A stretch of 64,000 bases of DNA from Panulirus ornatus (lineage: Eukaryota; Arthropoda; Malacostraca; Decapoda; Palinuridae): contig NC_092271.1 in NCBI RefSeq assembly GCF_036320965.1, forward strand, positions 15,316,596 through 15,380,595, read 5' to 3'. The translations under genes and the position numbers were made by a program. Below the pieces are notes generated by a model, which was given only the letters and a program-made list of their open reading frames with translations, was not told where the DNA came from and did not search any database. Positions 1 to 12,525 of the stretch are shown one piece after another; positions within the stretch are counted from its first letter, which is position 1; every line of letters starts with the position of its first letter.

Positions 1-51
1 TCACAGATCCATGATCAGCTGATGGTTAATAAAATTTTGTTGTTCTGGTAA

Positions 52-2075
<2,024 letters not shown>

Positions 2076-2159
<84 letters not shown>
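2076..2159. repeat. (AT)n microsatellite
   Basis: AT run with a single TG interruption near 2089. Its right edge directly abuts a minus-strand copy of the LINE 3' tail. Confidence 0.98.
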
Positions 2160-2162
<3 letters not shown>

Positions 2163-2300
2163 GATTTTTTCATATACTTCGCAATATCCTGCATAGCGAA
2201 GTACTGACAGAAACAAGAAGAATGACCAGATTTGCTCATGCGCTCACTCTAGCTGTCATGTGTAATGCACCAGTGGCAGAGGCCCGCATCCACAGTCAAG
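2160..2300 (-). mobile_element. Degenerate LINE 3'-tail copy
   Basis: Read on the minus strand, the segment ends in a decayed version of the tail found at 59480-59577. It keeps the GCGAAG/TAGCG core near 2195-2205 and an AAACAAG...AGAATGACC stretch. It then shows the block TCTAGCTGTCATGTGTAATG at 2249-2268, which matches the UTR block near 59225 (minus strand). The GT-rich middle of the UTR is missing, so this is either an internally deleted copy or a related short family. It abuts the (AT)n at 2076-2159. Confidence 0.6.
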
Positions 2301-3186
2301 TCCCAGGGATAGTAGCAAGCAACGGGTGTGAAGGTGGGAAAGACACCAAGTTGTGGGTGTGTCGGGGGTTTTTGTGGCAGGATGGCGCACCTTGGGACGG
2401 GCGGGCATACCTGGTGCGTGTTATGTGCCCTGGTTCAGCACGATGCGGCGCCTCCTGTATACCGCTTGGCTGCAGTCCACTGTTACCTCGTTGCACGCCT
2501 CACAATCTCTTGCATGTATAGTTTCCGACCCCTGAAACTAACTTGCAGTCCATCCCTCCACCTACTCCCGTTTCCCTCCCTAAGCAGTGCCAGGAACAGA
2601 CGAAGGAAAGGCTCCTCGCTTGGCTCCTGTTACTGCGTAGGTTATGGAGCAGAAGGGAAGGATTTTCAGTCCCCCTCCCCGGCCTTTCGTGGTCGCTTTG
2701 TGCGATGCGCAGCAGACACCTGAAACACGTTACTCTTGAGTGTTTATTAGCTGCTTCTGGAATCCCAGACAGTCCATTTAGATGCTTGTTTGACCTTCGC
2801 CTTTATATTTCTTGAAATAGGACGAGTAAACTGGCCATAAATATATCATGAGACACGCCAAGGGCGGACGATGGTTACCCCAGGTACTGACTGCTCTAGT
2901 GGCGTACACTTAAGTGTTGCAGGAAACTAAAGTAGTACAGTGCTGAAGGCGTCCCCTACTGAGCCCCGGCGAGGAGTGGACGCACGGTGTCGTGTGGGTA
3001 GTAGGTCTTGGCGAGGGATCGTCACCAGTAGGTCAGGATAGGCACCGGGCAAGTGTCCGAGGCCTGGACCTGCTAAAGCTCGTGGATGTGAAGGAGTGTA
3101 CAAGGTAGTCCCTCTCTCCTAGTCCCACGAGGAGAACTAGGTTGAGGAAGAACCAGGTATTAGATGGTCGAGTGTCAATGTAGAAC
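2301..3186. other. Single-copy DNA, no gene recognised
   Basis: Several overlapping open frames of 60-131 codons, none with a recognisable domain. A stretch near 2588 (CAGGAACAGACGAAGGAA) resembles the start of the dispersed family seen at 21800, so an old repeat fragment may lie at about 2575-2625. Confidence 0.45.
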
Positions 3187-3285
3187 TTGGTTGAGGGAGA
3201 GATGGAGGTAGAGAGGGAAAGAATAGAGAGGGAGAGATGGAGGTAGAGAGGGAGATGGAGGAAGAGAGGGAGGGAATCGTCCTGT
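3187..3285. repeat. Purine-rich degenerate repeat
   Basis: Almost pure G/A strand of about 100 bp made of variants of GAGGGAGAGATGGAGGTAGA. A related unit occurs at about 3187 and 3229. It is a polypurine tract with mirror-like character. Confidence 0.75.
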
Positions 3286-3384
3286 GATCTGTAATATATG
3301 ATCCATCCTGCTCTGGTGGGAGCCAGGCAGCAGCAGGCCTTGGACCCTGAGGGCGGGGTGCTGCCGCCGCTAGCCACCAAGGGA

Positions 3385-3500
3385 CCTCACCCATCACCAG
3401 TGGGCCTCACCCATAACCAGTGGGCCTCACCCATAACCAGTGGGCCTCACCCATCACCAGTGGGCCTCACCCATAACCAGTGCAACTCACCCATCACTAG
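3385..3500 (+). repeat. 20-bp minisatellite
   Basis: About six tandem copies of CCTCACCCATCACCAGTGGG, alternating CATCACC and CATAACC variants. The last copy is diverged. Confidence 0.93.
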
Positions 3501-3594
3501 AGAGGCCACTGTTGTGTCGCCACACGCTGGTTATTCATCTGTTTTTGTTTTCAATAATACTAGCGTTTCTACCATCCTCGTTTTCTTTACTTAA

Positions 3595-3704
<110 letters not shown>

Positions 3705-3917
3705 GTCTACCTTCTCCATATTGTCATCCATCCCACTTCTTCTCTGATCCCTTCCCTGAAGACTGGTACACGTTATCTCCAAATTAGATTCAGCAGGTGG
3801 AGCCCCACTGGCTCTACTTATCATTCATTAGAGACGTATTAAACTTGCAAGCATACATGATGAGCCGGAGGTGAGGATGTTAAGCTTATGGATGTTGGCT
3901 TTTGTAAATGGTTAGCT

Positions 3918-3919
<2 letters not shown>

Positions 3920-3956
<37 letters not shown>

Positions 3957-3961
3957 TGTGT

Positions 3962-4018
<57 letters not shown>

Positions 4019-4026
4019 GCACCGCC

Positions 4027-4106
<80 letters not shown>

Positions 4107-4134
4107 TATGTGCACCATGTCTTTACTCATATGT

Positions 4135-4206
<72 letters not shown>
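3920..4206. repeat. Compound GT / AT / AC microsatellite
   Basis: Three adjoining dinucleotide tracts: (GT)n at 3920-4015 with two TCTG interruptions, (AT)n at 4032-4096, and (AC)n at 4134-4206. GT followed by AC on the same strand, with AT between them, could fold back as a large hairpin. Confidence 0.97.
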
Positions 4207-4207
<1 letters not shown>

Positions 4208-4378
4208 AGCCTGCGCCAGGTACCAATTTATAGACCAGCCCCGAGGGAGGTGGGAAAGAACACCTAGGTTGGGTGTAGGCTGACTTCCGTGCCCAGGATG
4301 CGAACCCATTTCGGATTCAACTTCGGGCGGGCCCGTGTTGACTCATGGTCATTAACGTTAACCACTACACCACAGAGG

Positions 4379-4381
<3 letters not shown>
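4207..4381 (-). mobile_element. tRNA-derived SINE, minus strand
   Basis: On the minus strand the element starts with a tRNA-like head. It has an A-box-like GGTGTAGTGGTTAACG near 4355-4372 and a B-box-like GGGTTCGCATCC near 4299-4310. A tRNA-unrelated body follows, ending in AAATTGGTACCTGGCGCAGG near 4213-4232. The body end matches the copy at 36962-37145 (AAATGGGTACCTGGTTCAGG), so the two define one family. The tail end abuts (AC)n and the head abuts (GT)n. The A and B boxes are the internal RNA polymerase III promoter in known SINEs. The head resembles the Glu/Asp tRNA class. It is diverged and probably inactive. Confidence 0.8.
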
Positions 4382-4416
<35 letters not shown>

Positions 4417-4441
4417 TGTCTGTGTGTGTGTGTGTGTGTGT
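4382..4441. repeat. (GT)n microsatellite
   Basis: GT run with GA and TC interruptions, directly at the head end of the minus-strand SINE. Confidence 0.96.
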
Positions 4442-4737
4442 TTGTATTGTGTATCATGACTAAGGATAAGGACACAAACTTTCCCAGGATCGCTTGTGTA
4501 CAAAAGATAGGTGGTGCTGTAGTCATTGCTTGGTTCAGTCGTGCGGACATGCCACCGGCGTGATAACCCCTGCTTCCTCGCTGTTCATAATGGTCTTCCT
4601 CGCTCACAGGGGCACTGCCACAGCTGCAGACACGTGGGGTAACTGCTGACGATGCAACGTGGGGACCATTTGTGTACTCCCTCTGTGAGTTAGTCATATG
4701 AGCTGAGACAGTCGGTGATATGCATAGCAAGGCATTT

Positions 4738-4742
<5 letters not shown>

Positions 4743-4803
<61 letters not shown>
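4743..4803. repeat. (AT)n microsatellite
   Basis: Perfect AT run whose right edge abuts TTGGAAAAGATCAC, the same junction as at 58477, where a related element begins. Confidence 0.98.
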
Positions 4804-4807
<4 letters not shown>

Positions 4808-5079
4808 AAAGATCACAGTTGAGGGCGAGGTCAAGTAAATTTCTTCTAATCCACGGGGAAATGAAACACGATAAGTTCCCAAGTGCACTTTCGTGTAATG
4901 ATCACATCATCAGGAGAGATACAAGAAAGAAATATAACTGTCAGTTGATATACAAGGAAAAGACGTAGCTAGGACGTCCTAGCTATGTCTCTTCCCTGAC
5001 CATTATATTTTTTATGTCTCCCCTGATGATGTGATCATTACATGAAAGTGCACTTGGGAACTTATCGTGTTTCATTTCC

Positions 5080-5083
<4 letters not shown>
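4804..5083. mobile_element. Foldback element of the AAGTTCCCAAGTGCAC family
   Basis: Long inverted repeat. The left arm (about 4852-4975) carries GATAAGTTCCCAAGTGCAC and TGATCACATCATCAGG. The right arm (about 4976-5083) carries their complements in reverse order. The centre is an 18-bp perfect palindrome (AGCTAGGACGTCCTAGCT, 4967-4984). Single-armed copies occur at 21619-21702, 56620-56745 and 58478-58670. The element lies between (AT)n on the left and (GT)n on the right. No coding capacity. It is a non-autonomous (MITE- or foldback-like) element or an inverted duplication of one. Confidence 0.8.

Positions 5084-5125
<42 letters not shown>
5084..5125. repeat. (GT)n microsatellite
   Basis: Perfect GT run at the right boundary of the foldback element. 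Confidence 0.97.
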
Positions 5126-5128
<3 letters not shown>

Positions 5129-5383
5129 AAGGAAGTGTAGGGGCACGACAGGCGGTGACGGAGTGTCACCATCTCCTAAGTAAGAGAATCATATAAATTT
5201 TAAGAAGCTTTGACGTACCACTGTGTCAGGCGAACCTTGCCTCGGTGCAGGCTCACGGCACAGCTGTCCTGCCAGCCATAGACCTTAAGACATACTTCAC
5301 ACTCGCAGAGTCACGTTATGTGCCATGTGTTAACGATTCTACAGACGTGCTCGACATTACCACAAGTTGCTGGAAGCTCAGCG

Positions 5384-5391
5384 TGACGTCA
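5384..5391. promoter_or_regulatory. CRE-like palindrome TGACGTCA
   Basis: Exact full CRE octamer, the consensus bound by CREB/ATF bZIP factors. A second copy lies 252 bp away. Function is not shown by sequence. Confidence 0.3.
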
Positions 5392-5635
5392 GGGTCGAGA
5401 ATGAATGGCGTGGTTCAGGACGCTGTGGTTTTGGCCCAACCGTTCCAAGAAAGATGAATTTTATCTTGGCCTCGTCCCGTTCCTGTATTTTTATTATTAT
5501 TATTTATTTAACAACTTGCCAAGTGGTTACAGTTCATGTGTGGGGTGGTGACCTCCGGCGACGCACAGTGTTGGCTGTGATGTGGGTTGATAACGGGCGA
5601 AGGCTCCTGGAATTGTGGTTGTAAAACAGTAGGTG

Positions 5636-5643
5636 TGACGTCA
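5636..5643. promoter_or_regulatory. CRE-like palindrome TGACGTCA
   Basis: Second exact CRE octamer in the segment, about 45 bp upstream of a strong G-quadruplex motif. Function is inference only. Confidence 0.3.
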
Positions 5644-5689
5644 CGACCCGAGGTATGACACATACGTACATCAGAAGGGAGGAGGAGGT

Positions 5690-5705
5690 GGGTGGGTGGG
5701 GTGGG
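5690..5705 (+). other. G-quadruplex motif
   Basis: GGGTGGGTGGGGTGGG: four G-runs separated by single T loops, the arrangement expected to form a very stable parallel quadruplex. It sits in a broader G-rich stretch (5677-5730). Confidence 0.7.
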
Positions 5706-6932
5706 TGGCTGGCACCGGGTGGTGGGTGAGTCTGGATGGGAGCGCCTCTCCTGATTCACCAAGCCCTACCGCCGCCCTGGACGCCGCACCCACCATCCCT
5801 ACCCGCCCACCTCGCTGCCGTGGCCGCCCTTACCCACCCATCCCCCTCAGGTGTTCTGCTGGGGACGGAAGAATGAGTCAGATAACAGGGTCAGAAGATG
5901 ACACAGAAAAAAAAAAAACGGCACAGAAGCCTCGAATGTGATCTGTAGATGGACAGAAGGGAACTTGTGAATTGAGACATTTTAATCAGATAAATGATAA
6001 GAATATTAAGTAACAGTATATGAACGTCTCCCTGCCTCAAGACCCAGCTGGGAAAGACATAGAAGGTGAAGAAAACGTCAGGAATCGTAGAGTTGTCGTA
6101 ACTTGAATTCAAGGAACGCGAGGGCATTTCTGAGGCAGATAATGAACGGTATGATAAGGAGAACTTTCACGACGAGAGAGAGAAAGCTAATGACGAAGAT
6201 GTTGAACGTTTACATGAACTGAACACTTATGCTCTGTGGGGTCACGGCCTCATCATGGGAATAATGTTACGTCGAATTCAGAGACTCTTCACGCCCAAGC
6301 TTGTTAGTCCGGGGCGAATGAATGGTTCCAAGAGGCTGAAAGAAGCCTTAGAGGGAAGGGAAGAAGGGTACGTGATGATCTCTGCATAGCAGGAGATAAA
6401 AACTATCAAGAATATCTTTTTTTTTTTACGTATGAATGTCTCTCGGTGAGGAAGATGTGGAATTTCCAAGTCTGGAATAATACCAGAAACCATAACAGGA
6501 AGATATGAGACGAGGACATCACAACACTTGCAGAGATTATTCACTGCAATGCCAGAGGGAATAGAAGAACATGCGTAGAGCAACTGCAGATACGTTTAGA
6601 AATAGATACATGGTTCAGGTCAATCCCTGATGAACCTTGGGTTGAGTGTTGTGTAAGGTTCGTGGCGGAGGAGGAGAGAGAGAGAGAGATAGCCTTAATT
6701 CATCACGCAAGACGCGTAGTGAGCGCCACGACGCCCTAGCAGTGCCACTCTGGCAAAGGTTCGTCCTAAAACGAAGGCCTACACCCTTGCTCCACTGTTG
6801 CTTTCACCCCACACCTCACACACACACCATAGCTACCATAACCCACATAACATTACTCTTCCCTTATGATTAGGTTTCCGTAAGTCATTTTCGACACGGT
6901 GTTCCGTCACCTGGACGTTCATGATTTCGTAA

Positions 6933-6936
<4 letters not shown>

Positions 6937-6993
<57 letters not shown>
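6937..6993. repeat. (CG)n(TG)n microsatellite
   Basis: Alternating purine-pyrimidine run, CG then TG. This is a classical Z-DNA-prone sequence. Confidence 0.96.
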
Positions 6994-6994
<1 letters not shown>

Positions 6995-7287
6995 GTAAGG
7001 TATGCCTCGTTTAGGGAGTAAGTTACGTTCTGGAGCTGGTGAGAATTGCGTTACGTCAGATGGCCCCCCGGGCAGCGATGGTGATGTCATAGCCCTGCTG
7101 GTAGTGGCCCCGCCTGCTGACTCAGGCACGCCTGGAGCCGTCTGGAACAGTGCAAGAAAGGTAATGCCCACTTGCTGTTTTACCCACCTTATGACTTGCC
7201 ATTTATGGCCACTTGTTGGATATGCGATCGTGGATGGAGAAAGTCCCAGGTTACAGAGACTGAAAGCCCCACAGGTTTCTTCCTTGG

Positions 7288-7600
7288 GTAAGAGTCTGGG
7301 TCTGGAAGGCTCACAATTAACTACAAGCCGCTACTGTAAGTAAGGTTCCAGGTCTGGAAGACTCAGAATGAACCACAAGTCGCTACCTTTGTAAGGTTCC
7401 AGGTCTGGAAGACTAAGAATGAACCACAAGTCGCCACCTTTGTAAGGTTCCAGGTCAGGAAGACTAAGAATGACCCACAAGTCGCTACCTATGTAAGGTT
7501 CCAGGTCTGGAAGACTAAGAATGACCCACCAGTCGCTACCTTTGTAAGGTTCCAAATCTGGAAGACTCGGAACACCGCACTAGCCGCGTCCTTAGGTAAA
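7288..7600 (+). repeat. 51-bp minisatellite
   Basis: Units begin at GTAAGGTTCCAGG (7340, 7391, 7442, 7493, 7544). About five clear copies, plus a diverged upstream copy from about 7288. The period is a multiple of three, so the minus strand stays open as repeated EPYKGSDLW peptides. This is a repeat artefact, not a gene. Confidence 0.92.
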
Positions 7601-8869
7601 GTTTACACTGATTACGCGACTGACGAAGCGGCTCTGAGGTGTCGCATTCCAGATTGGCGGCCAGGCGTCGACGTAGTGATCTTCTACCCTGCAGGTGCTG
7701 CGGCTGAGAGAGATACAGAAAGTGTCTCCAGGTGAGTATGATCTATGCCGCCACAGTGGGAAGTATTCTCTTGGCTTCTTTTATGAGGAAGACAGATTGA
7801 GTAGATGGAATATATACAAGGGCTTACCTCCACTTCGAGGGAAGAACGCCTGAACGTGACTGGAGGGAGGAACTATGAAAGGAGATGGAACAAAACATTC
7901 GTGTTTGCAGTTATGTTTTCAAGGAATTCAAGTTGTCATCAGCCTTACAAGCGACGCTCTTCCCTTGGGTATGGAAGCTTGAACTGTAACATGACCCTTA
8001 AAGGTACTTTCAAAGACCAAGGCCACCTTCTGTATTAGTTGTATAGTTGTGTTCAAGGGTCTTACTGTGCTGATGAAGAGGCCAAGGGTAAGTCGTGCTT
8101 CGTCGTGTCTGAGGTCATATCACAATGATCACACTGACCTCGCCATCACCTTCTCCACTAGTAACGCTGTTACTATCATCGCTCACCTCTCGCACCTGAT
8201 GTCCCGAGACTCCACTGGTAGCACACGTTGCTCATGTGCTCTGTAGAAGCCATCCCTTGTGGAGTAATTGACTCTCCCGCAGCCCTTGCGCCATATACCT
8301 AAATAAACGGATGATTGTATTGTTTATATCTGTATTATCATTTCAAAGTTAAGGCCTGTCGGTAAACAAGGTCACGCGTCAGCAATATTCACATCATAAA
8401 ACCCTCACAGGAAGAAGGTCAGAACTTGAAATAATACAGTCTGTAGGATGGCTTTATAGTGTTGTCAGCAGCACAAGAACAAGTGGTTGTGAGTAGCTGT
8501 GGCTGTCGCGCGTAGTGTTCCTGGTGTCAGGCCACAGCCGTGGTGAGGAATTGTGGATGGGAACGACTGAGTTATAGGGAGAGCCACACGTTGTAAGTGT
8601 AGAGACCGGAGAGGAATATATATGTTTCAAGTTCTCAGAAAAGTTTGCCTTGTGTACATACAGTGTGGAGGCAGGGGTTACATACCCCAGTGGCGCGATG
8701 GAAGGTTTTGGACTCGGTCGCCTATCTGCATGCCTACCTGGACGCCAGCCGCTGCTTAAGATAAACCAGACCCAAGTTAGTCAGAAACGCAAACATCAGT
8801 AAGCGATTGCAGCGCGTCTTCCTCCTCTCTGTCACTCACCGACATATCGTGTAGGGAGGAAGAAATCAC
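7601..8869. other. Single-copy DNA, no gene recognised
   Basis: No repeat, RNA gene or recognisable coding segment seen. Short open frames at 7805-8038 and 8049-8246 look random. Confidence 0.45.
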
Positions 8870-9340
8870 CAAAGTCATCTTCACTACACCCTACATAAAT
8901 ATGAATTCACTTCACAGACCATCTTCTACACGCCCTCATCTTCACTGCGCACCTTATATTTAATGCGCTCGCGTGCATTTCTGGTCAAAGGCCATCTTTA
9001 CTACACATTAGTCTTCACTACATACACGTCTGGTTTAAAGGTCATTTTCTCTACAGTCTTATCTTCACTGCACCCTCAGCACCTCTGACCTTTGACCTGA
9101 CGCTTCTGGGTCGGCTCGAAGGCTGTTTTTACCACACCCTTATCTTCAACACAGCTTCTGTACCACTAACTTCATGGATCAAATCTAAGGTCGATTATGG
9201 TTGATGAAGAGGCATTTAACTTTACCCTTTATGGATCAGGTCAAGTGCATGTTCATTTTATCAGAGTTTTGACCTTTAACCCACCTTTAACGTGACTTTT
9301 ACGGGTCTAAGGTGATTCTCACCGCATCCTTTATCATCAC
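8870..9340. repeat. Degenerate CATCTTCACTACA-type repeat
   Basis: Loose recurrence of CATCTTCACTACACCCT-like phrases about 60 bp apart, mixed with TTTGACCT phrases. Too decayed for a firm period. It includes a perfect DR1 at 9086-9098. Confidence 0.4.
9086..9098 (-). promoter_or_regulatory. Perfect DR1 nuclear-receptor element
   Basis: TGACCTTTGACCT, which on the minus strand is AGGTCA-A-AGGTCA. Direct repeats spaced by one base are the known site for RXR/USP-, HNF4- and related receptors. It lies within a dispersed repeat phrase, so it may be inherited repeat sequence rather than a working enhancer. Confidence 0.4.
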
Positions 9341-10167
9341 TACATCCTTGAGGGACAGATCAGATGCAGAGAAGAGGAAGAGAAACAGATCAAAAACAAA
9401 TTGTCTCCCTTCCGACGGAGGGAGACATGATGCGATCGTGATGCCTTTAGGGTGCCAGTGAGCCCCGGCCGGGGAGGAGGGAGACACAGGGTGAGGGAAT
9501 TATACTATATTAGGCAGAGCCTCCCGAGGCATGCTGCGCGGCGGGTGTTAATAAGGCCATTATGATGACGTCGCAGCTGCCGGCACTCAGGAGCGGCCAA
9601 GATCCGGGAGCATCCCTGCCTACCGGACCGGAGCTCCACCCGACCACTGGACCGGGTACAGCCTCTCCAGCTAGTGTGTCGGGGCTTGAGGGGAGCGAGA
9701 GACGTGAGATGGAAGCCTCTCCCTTCGATGAGAATGGACTTCGACCTTTCCTCCTCTTGCGGTGTTATGGCGCTCTCACCCACCTCTGAACGGAGGCTAG
9801 AAGCGACATCTGTACTGGAACTGAAAGTATCGTGTTTTCCAGTAAAGCTGTTGGCACGTAAAGAACTTCTTCCATCATGCCAAAGATGCGGTTGATGTTC
9901 ATGTAAGGGAAAATTCCGTTTTCAACGGTATATGAGACGTGCTACATGTTTGCCTCCGACCACACTGAGATGGTAGCGCCTGTACGACGGCTGGAGAGGT
10001 CAGGCGCCATCCTGCACCTGTCACGGGAGGTGAGGACTTCCTCACACACATCCTACGTTCATGGGACGGGGAGACGCTCCACCACGTGACCAGACCCCCT
10101 GCCTACAGGCCACAGTGGTACATACAGCACAGGAAGGAAACGTGAGTCTGAGGAGTTGTTTGAAGGA
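9341..10167. other. Single-copy DNA, no gene recognised
   Basis: Overlapping open frames on both strands at 9505-9895 are GC-rich but carry no recognisable domain, and no splice-bounded exon can be argued. Confidence 0.45.
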
Positions 10168-10320
10168 TGAGGTGTGAGTGCTGGAGGAGGAGACAGAAGG
10201 GTGAAGGGGCGTGGGAGGGTGGGGTGAGGCGTGAGTGCTGGAGGAGGAGACAGAGGGGTGAAGGGGCGTGGGAGGGTGGGATGAGGCGTGGGTGCTGGGG
10301 GAGGAGACGGAGGGGTAAGA
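10168..10320 (+). repeat. 57-bp minisatellite
   Basis: Units start at TGAGGYGTGAGTGCTGG at 10168, 10225 and 10282, exactly 57 bp apart; the last is partial. Purine-rich. The Pro-Ser-rich minus-strand frames are repeat artefacts. Confidence 0.92.
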
Positions 10321-10464
10321 CTTGGAGGTGACACGGGTTTGAGGCTTGAATCACCACCGTCACTTTTATTCTATATATGGCCACGTTCATCACCGCGCCT
10401 GAGGGTAGAAGGGGGCTCGAAGTGTTTTTGCGCAAACCTCTCCTTATTCAGAAATGATATGTAC

Positions 10465-10532
<68 letters not shown>
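10465..10532. repeat. (AT)n microsatellite
   Basis: Left boundary of the composite element at 10533-10683. Confidence 0.97.
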
Positions 10533-10534
<2 letters not shown>

Positions 10535-10674
10535 TTCTTTCATACTATTCGCCATTTCTCGCGTTAGCGAGGTAGCGTTAAGAATAGAGGACTGGGCCTT
10601 TGAGGGAATATCCTCATATATCGTCTGTTTCCTTGCGCTACCTCGCAAACGCGGGAGACAGCGACAAAGTATAA

Positions 10675-10683
<9 letters not shown>
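10533..10683. mobile_element. Composite AT-bounded element (inverted)
   Basis: The left half (10533-10610) is a minus-strand copy of the short family marked by CTATTCGCCATTTC and GAGGACTGGGCC. The right half (10615-10683) is a plus-strand LINE tail with TTGCGCTACCTCGC and GCGGGAGACAGCGAC, ending in an A-rich run. The shared GCTACCTCGC core is inverted between the halves, so the insert can form a hairpin. It is bounded by (AT)n on both sides. Confidence 0.8.

Positions 10684-10721
<38 letters not shown>
10684..10721. repeat. (AT)n microsatellite
   Basis: AT run directly following the A-rich end of the LINE-tail copy. Confidence 0.97.
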
Positions 10722-10723
<2 letters not shown>

Positions 10724-11148
10724 ACGAAAGTCGTCATTGAAATTAGGCTTTGAATGAAGCATAAAACTGTTTAGGAATACAGAAATAAGGTAAAGAGAAT
10801 AAAGATAACCCAAAGTGATTTAAGAGTAGAGGAAAACCAGCCTTTTAAGAAGGGTCGTAGGTTTAAGCAAGGACATGAGGTAGTTCAAGAGTTCCAGAGC
10901 TTAGCGGCGTAAGGGAAGAAACAGACATCATGTAAACCAAGTGTTTCCTGCAGAATGATGCACTTGTATTATATTGGCTGGATATGTTTTTACCCCCGCG
11001 TTTAACCGTTAGTTCGCCTCCTGCATTTATGCATCTTCTCGACACATATGGTTAACGTACTTCTTGTGTATATACATTTGTAAAAGGATTATCGTGTTGT
11101 GAGGGCGGGGGGCACTGTTGTTGCAGAGATCAGTAGACGATAGGATAA

Positions 11149-11510
11149 CGACTTGACACCAGTAGCTGCGGGAGATAGTACTTGCTGAGACCCGTAGCTG
11201 CGGTGGGTAGCGCTTGCTGAGACCAGTACGTGCGGGGGATAGTACTTGCTGAGACCCGTAGCTGCGGTGTGTAGCGCTTGCTGAGACCAGTACGTGCGGG
11301 GGATAGTACTTGCTGAGACAAGTAGCTGCGGTGGGTAGCGCTTGCTGAGCCCAGTAGCTGCGGTGGTGTAACACTTGCTGAGCCCAGTAGCTGCGGTGGG
11401 GTAGTGTTCCTTTTTGGTGTGTGTGAGCAGTAATTGTGGAGGTAGGACTTGCTGAGACCAGGATCTGCGAGGGGGCGGTAGTGCTTGCTGAGACTATTAA
11501 CTTGGGTGGG
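11149..11510 (+). repeat. 32-bp minisatellite
   Basis: CTTGCTGAGACC recurs at 11181, 11213 and 11245 and onward with a 32-bp period. Two unit types alternate (AGTACGTGCGGGGGATAGTA and CGTAGCTGCGGTGGGTAGCG), which suggests a 64-bp higher-order dimer. About ten copies, becoming irregular after 11400. Confidence 0.9.
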
Positions 11511-12084
11511 GTGGCGCAGGCAAAGACCAGTAGTCACGCATCCAACCCACAGAAACTTTACTGTGACATTAATTAGCAGTCCTGACTACCAGACGTGCAG
11601 GTGATTATTTAGGAAAACACTTACCCAAGAGGGAACGCAAGATGAATCCAGAAGAGTAAAGTGATTATGTGATGTTAATCAAGCGCATCGCCCCTCGTCG
11701 TAATTGTTTTGTTTTTTCTTTTATTTTCTTAGAAGCTGAGTGACTGACGATGTTCCTAGACTCCTGCTGGGAGGAGAAGTTGCTGCAGTCTTAGTTCGTC
11801 ATCCTGGTAGACAAGTCTTAGGTGGGAGTCGGCCAGTTATTGGTAGTCGTGCGTAGCTAGAACGTTTGTACGTAGGTCTGGGGTGATGTTAGTGTGCCCC
11901 CTCTCCTGTCCTTCGTGAGGTGCCTTACCTCTGTGCCCCTGCCATCCTGGCCTCGACTCTCGGCACGAGTCTGGGGCTTCTGCTTCTCGTCTTCGTCAGT
12001 GTGGAGACTGACCACCACCCAAGGATTGACTGTTACGGTGCTGCCGCCTGCTTTTACGGAGCAGCAAACCTGTGAAATATATGA
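11511..12084. other. Single-copy DNA, no gene recognised
   Basis: No repeat or gene seen. Confidence 0.45.
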
Positions 12085-12525
12085 TCTTCCTTCTTTCTTC
12101 TTTCCCTCTTCCTATAAACTTCCTTCCTTCTTCTTTCCTTCTTCCTATAATCTCCTTTTTCTTTCCCTCTTCCTATAATCTTCCTTCCTTCTTCTTTCCT
12201 TCTTCCTATAATCTCCTTTTTTCTTTCCCTCTTCCTGTAATCTTCCTTCCTTCTTTCCTTCTTCCTATAATCTTTTTTCTTTCCCTCTTCCTATAATCTT
12301 CCTTCTTTCTTCTTTCCCTCTTCTTGTAATCTTCCTCTTTAATCTTTCCCTCTTCCTGTAATCTTCCTTCCTTCTTTCCTTCTTCCTATAATCTTGTTTT
12401 TTCTTTCCCTCTTCCTATAATCTTCCTTCTTTCTTCTTTCCCTCTTCTTGTAATCTTCCCTCTTTCATCTTTCCCTTTTCATATAATCTTTCTTTCTTCC
12501 TTCTTCTTTCCTTCTTCCCATAATC
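12085..12525 (+). repeat. Polypyrimidine minisatellite
   Basis: About 440 bp almost free of purines on the plus strand apart from regularly spaced ATAAT or GTAAT. The unit is a variable CTTTCCCTCTTCCTATAATC phrase of roughly 30-60 bp. The plus-strand hydrophobic frame is a repeat artefact. Confidence 0.9.

Larger units (their letters stand above)
5126..6936. other. Single-copy DNA, no gene recognised
   Basis: Holds two palindromic TGACGTCA sites (5384-5391, 5636-5643), a G-quadruplex motif (5690-5705), and short A runs near 5910 and 6420. Open frames on the minus strand at 5891-6127 and 6278-6583 are hydrophobic but match no family I know, and they have no start context or partner exon that I can see. 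Confidence 0.5.

Noticed and set aside
6278..6583. Hydrophobic minus-strand frame as a membrane protein
   Set aside because: Random-looking composition, no family resemblance, and it includes a lysine run from a plus-strand T tract.
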